13,103 nt of DNA from positions 1-13,103 of the forward strand of contig JAIFNJ010000075.1 of the NCBI GenBank assembly GCA_020047835.1, in the 5' to 3' direction. The translations under genes were made by a program, and so were the position numbers. Numbering within the stretch: the first letter of the stretch is position 1; each line of letters begins with the position of its first letter. The notes beneath the pieces were generated by a model. The model did not search any database. It was not told the DNA's origin and saw only the letters and a program-made list of their open reading frames with translations. Origin of the DNA: Bacteroidota bacterium. Lineage in GTDB: Bacteria; Bacteroidota; Bacteroidia; Bacteroidales; SZUA-534. This document shows, one piece after another, positions 13,042 to 13,103 of this stretch.

Positions 13042-13103
13042 ATGGAATTTGTAAGATTGACCAGTTTTAAGGAGTTAGAAAATTCATTTAGTAAATGTGA
13101 ATT
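13042..13103 (+). CDS. Start of an unidentified ORF, cut by the window edge
   Basis: An ATG at 13042, 11 bases after the stop of the SpoIIE gene, opens a frame that stays open to the edge (20 codons, Met-Glu-Phe-Val-Arg-Leu-Thr-Ser-Phe). The close spacing suggests co-transcription with the phosphatase. A partner-switch component would fit such a position, but the visible residues are too few to identify any family. Confidence 0.45.
   Translation, partial: MEFVRLTSFKELENSFSKCE

Overview
The window looks like chromosomal DNA of an AT-rich member of the Bacteroidota. The support is Bacteroidota-type promoter boxes (TAnnTTTG, clearest upstream of the tRNA), signal peptides ending in Ala-Gln, an HU/SPOR membrane protein of a type known from this phylum, a TPR/SpoIIE phosphatase typical of it, and poor Shine-Dalgarno sequences. 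A TM1266-type '[FeFe]-hydrogenase regulator' homologue hints at an anaerobic or facultative lifestyle. Genus cannot be read from the sequence. I see no insertion sequence, phage gene or CRISPR array.

Layout. (1) 1-381, minus: 5' part of a ChaN-like secreted protein that runs off the left edge. (2) 581-2907, plus: a tight three-gene run of TM1266-like ACT-type regulator, DUF554/YqgA membrane protein and a PP2C phosphatase-TM-LysM protein. (3) 3020-4093, plus: YciB/IspZ-like membrane domain fused to a Nudix hydrolase. Its stop codon lies in the loop of a bidirectional terminator shared with (4) 4110-5162, minus: an HU-like/TM/SPOR protein. (5) 5246-6711, plus: a probable two-gene operon of DNPH1/Rcl-like deoxynucleotide N-hydrolase and dihydroorotate-dehydrogenase-like flavoprotein. 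(6) 6794-7339, plus: YkgJ-type cysteine-cluster protein whose ATG directly follows a terminator-like hairpin. (7) 7378-8589, minus: MFS transporter. (8) 8942-10012, plus: nitronate-monooxygenase/FabK-like flavoprotein with a C-terminal Cys cluster, preceded by a repeat-rich 350-bp intergenic region. (9) 10136-10222, minus: tRNA-Ser(CGA). (10) 10451-13030, plus: a TPR-coiled coil-SpoIIE phosphatase. (11) 13042 to the right edge: start of an unidentified ORF.

Most of this is housekeeping or accessory metabolism. The notable theme is a group of multidomain proteins predicted to link a cytoplasmic activity to the membrane or cell wall: PP2C with LysM, Nudix with a YciB-like membrane domain, HU with SPOR, and SpoIIE phosphatase with a TPR sensor that is probably periplasmic. 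The PP2C-LysM and YciB-Nudix fusions are the best candidates for under-described biology. Three genes start at non-ATG codons (GTG at 3020, TTG at 8589 and 10451), and for the PP2C gene an internal ATG (1537) is preferred over an upstream TTG.
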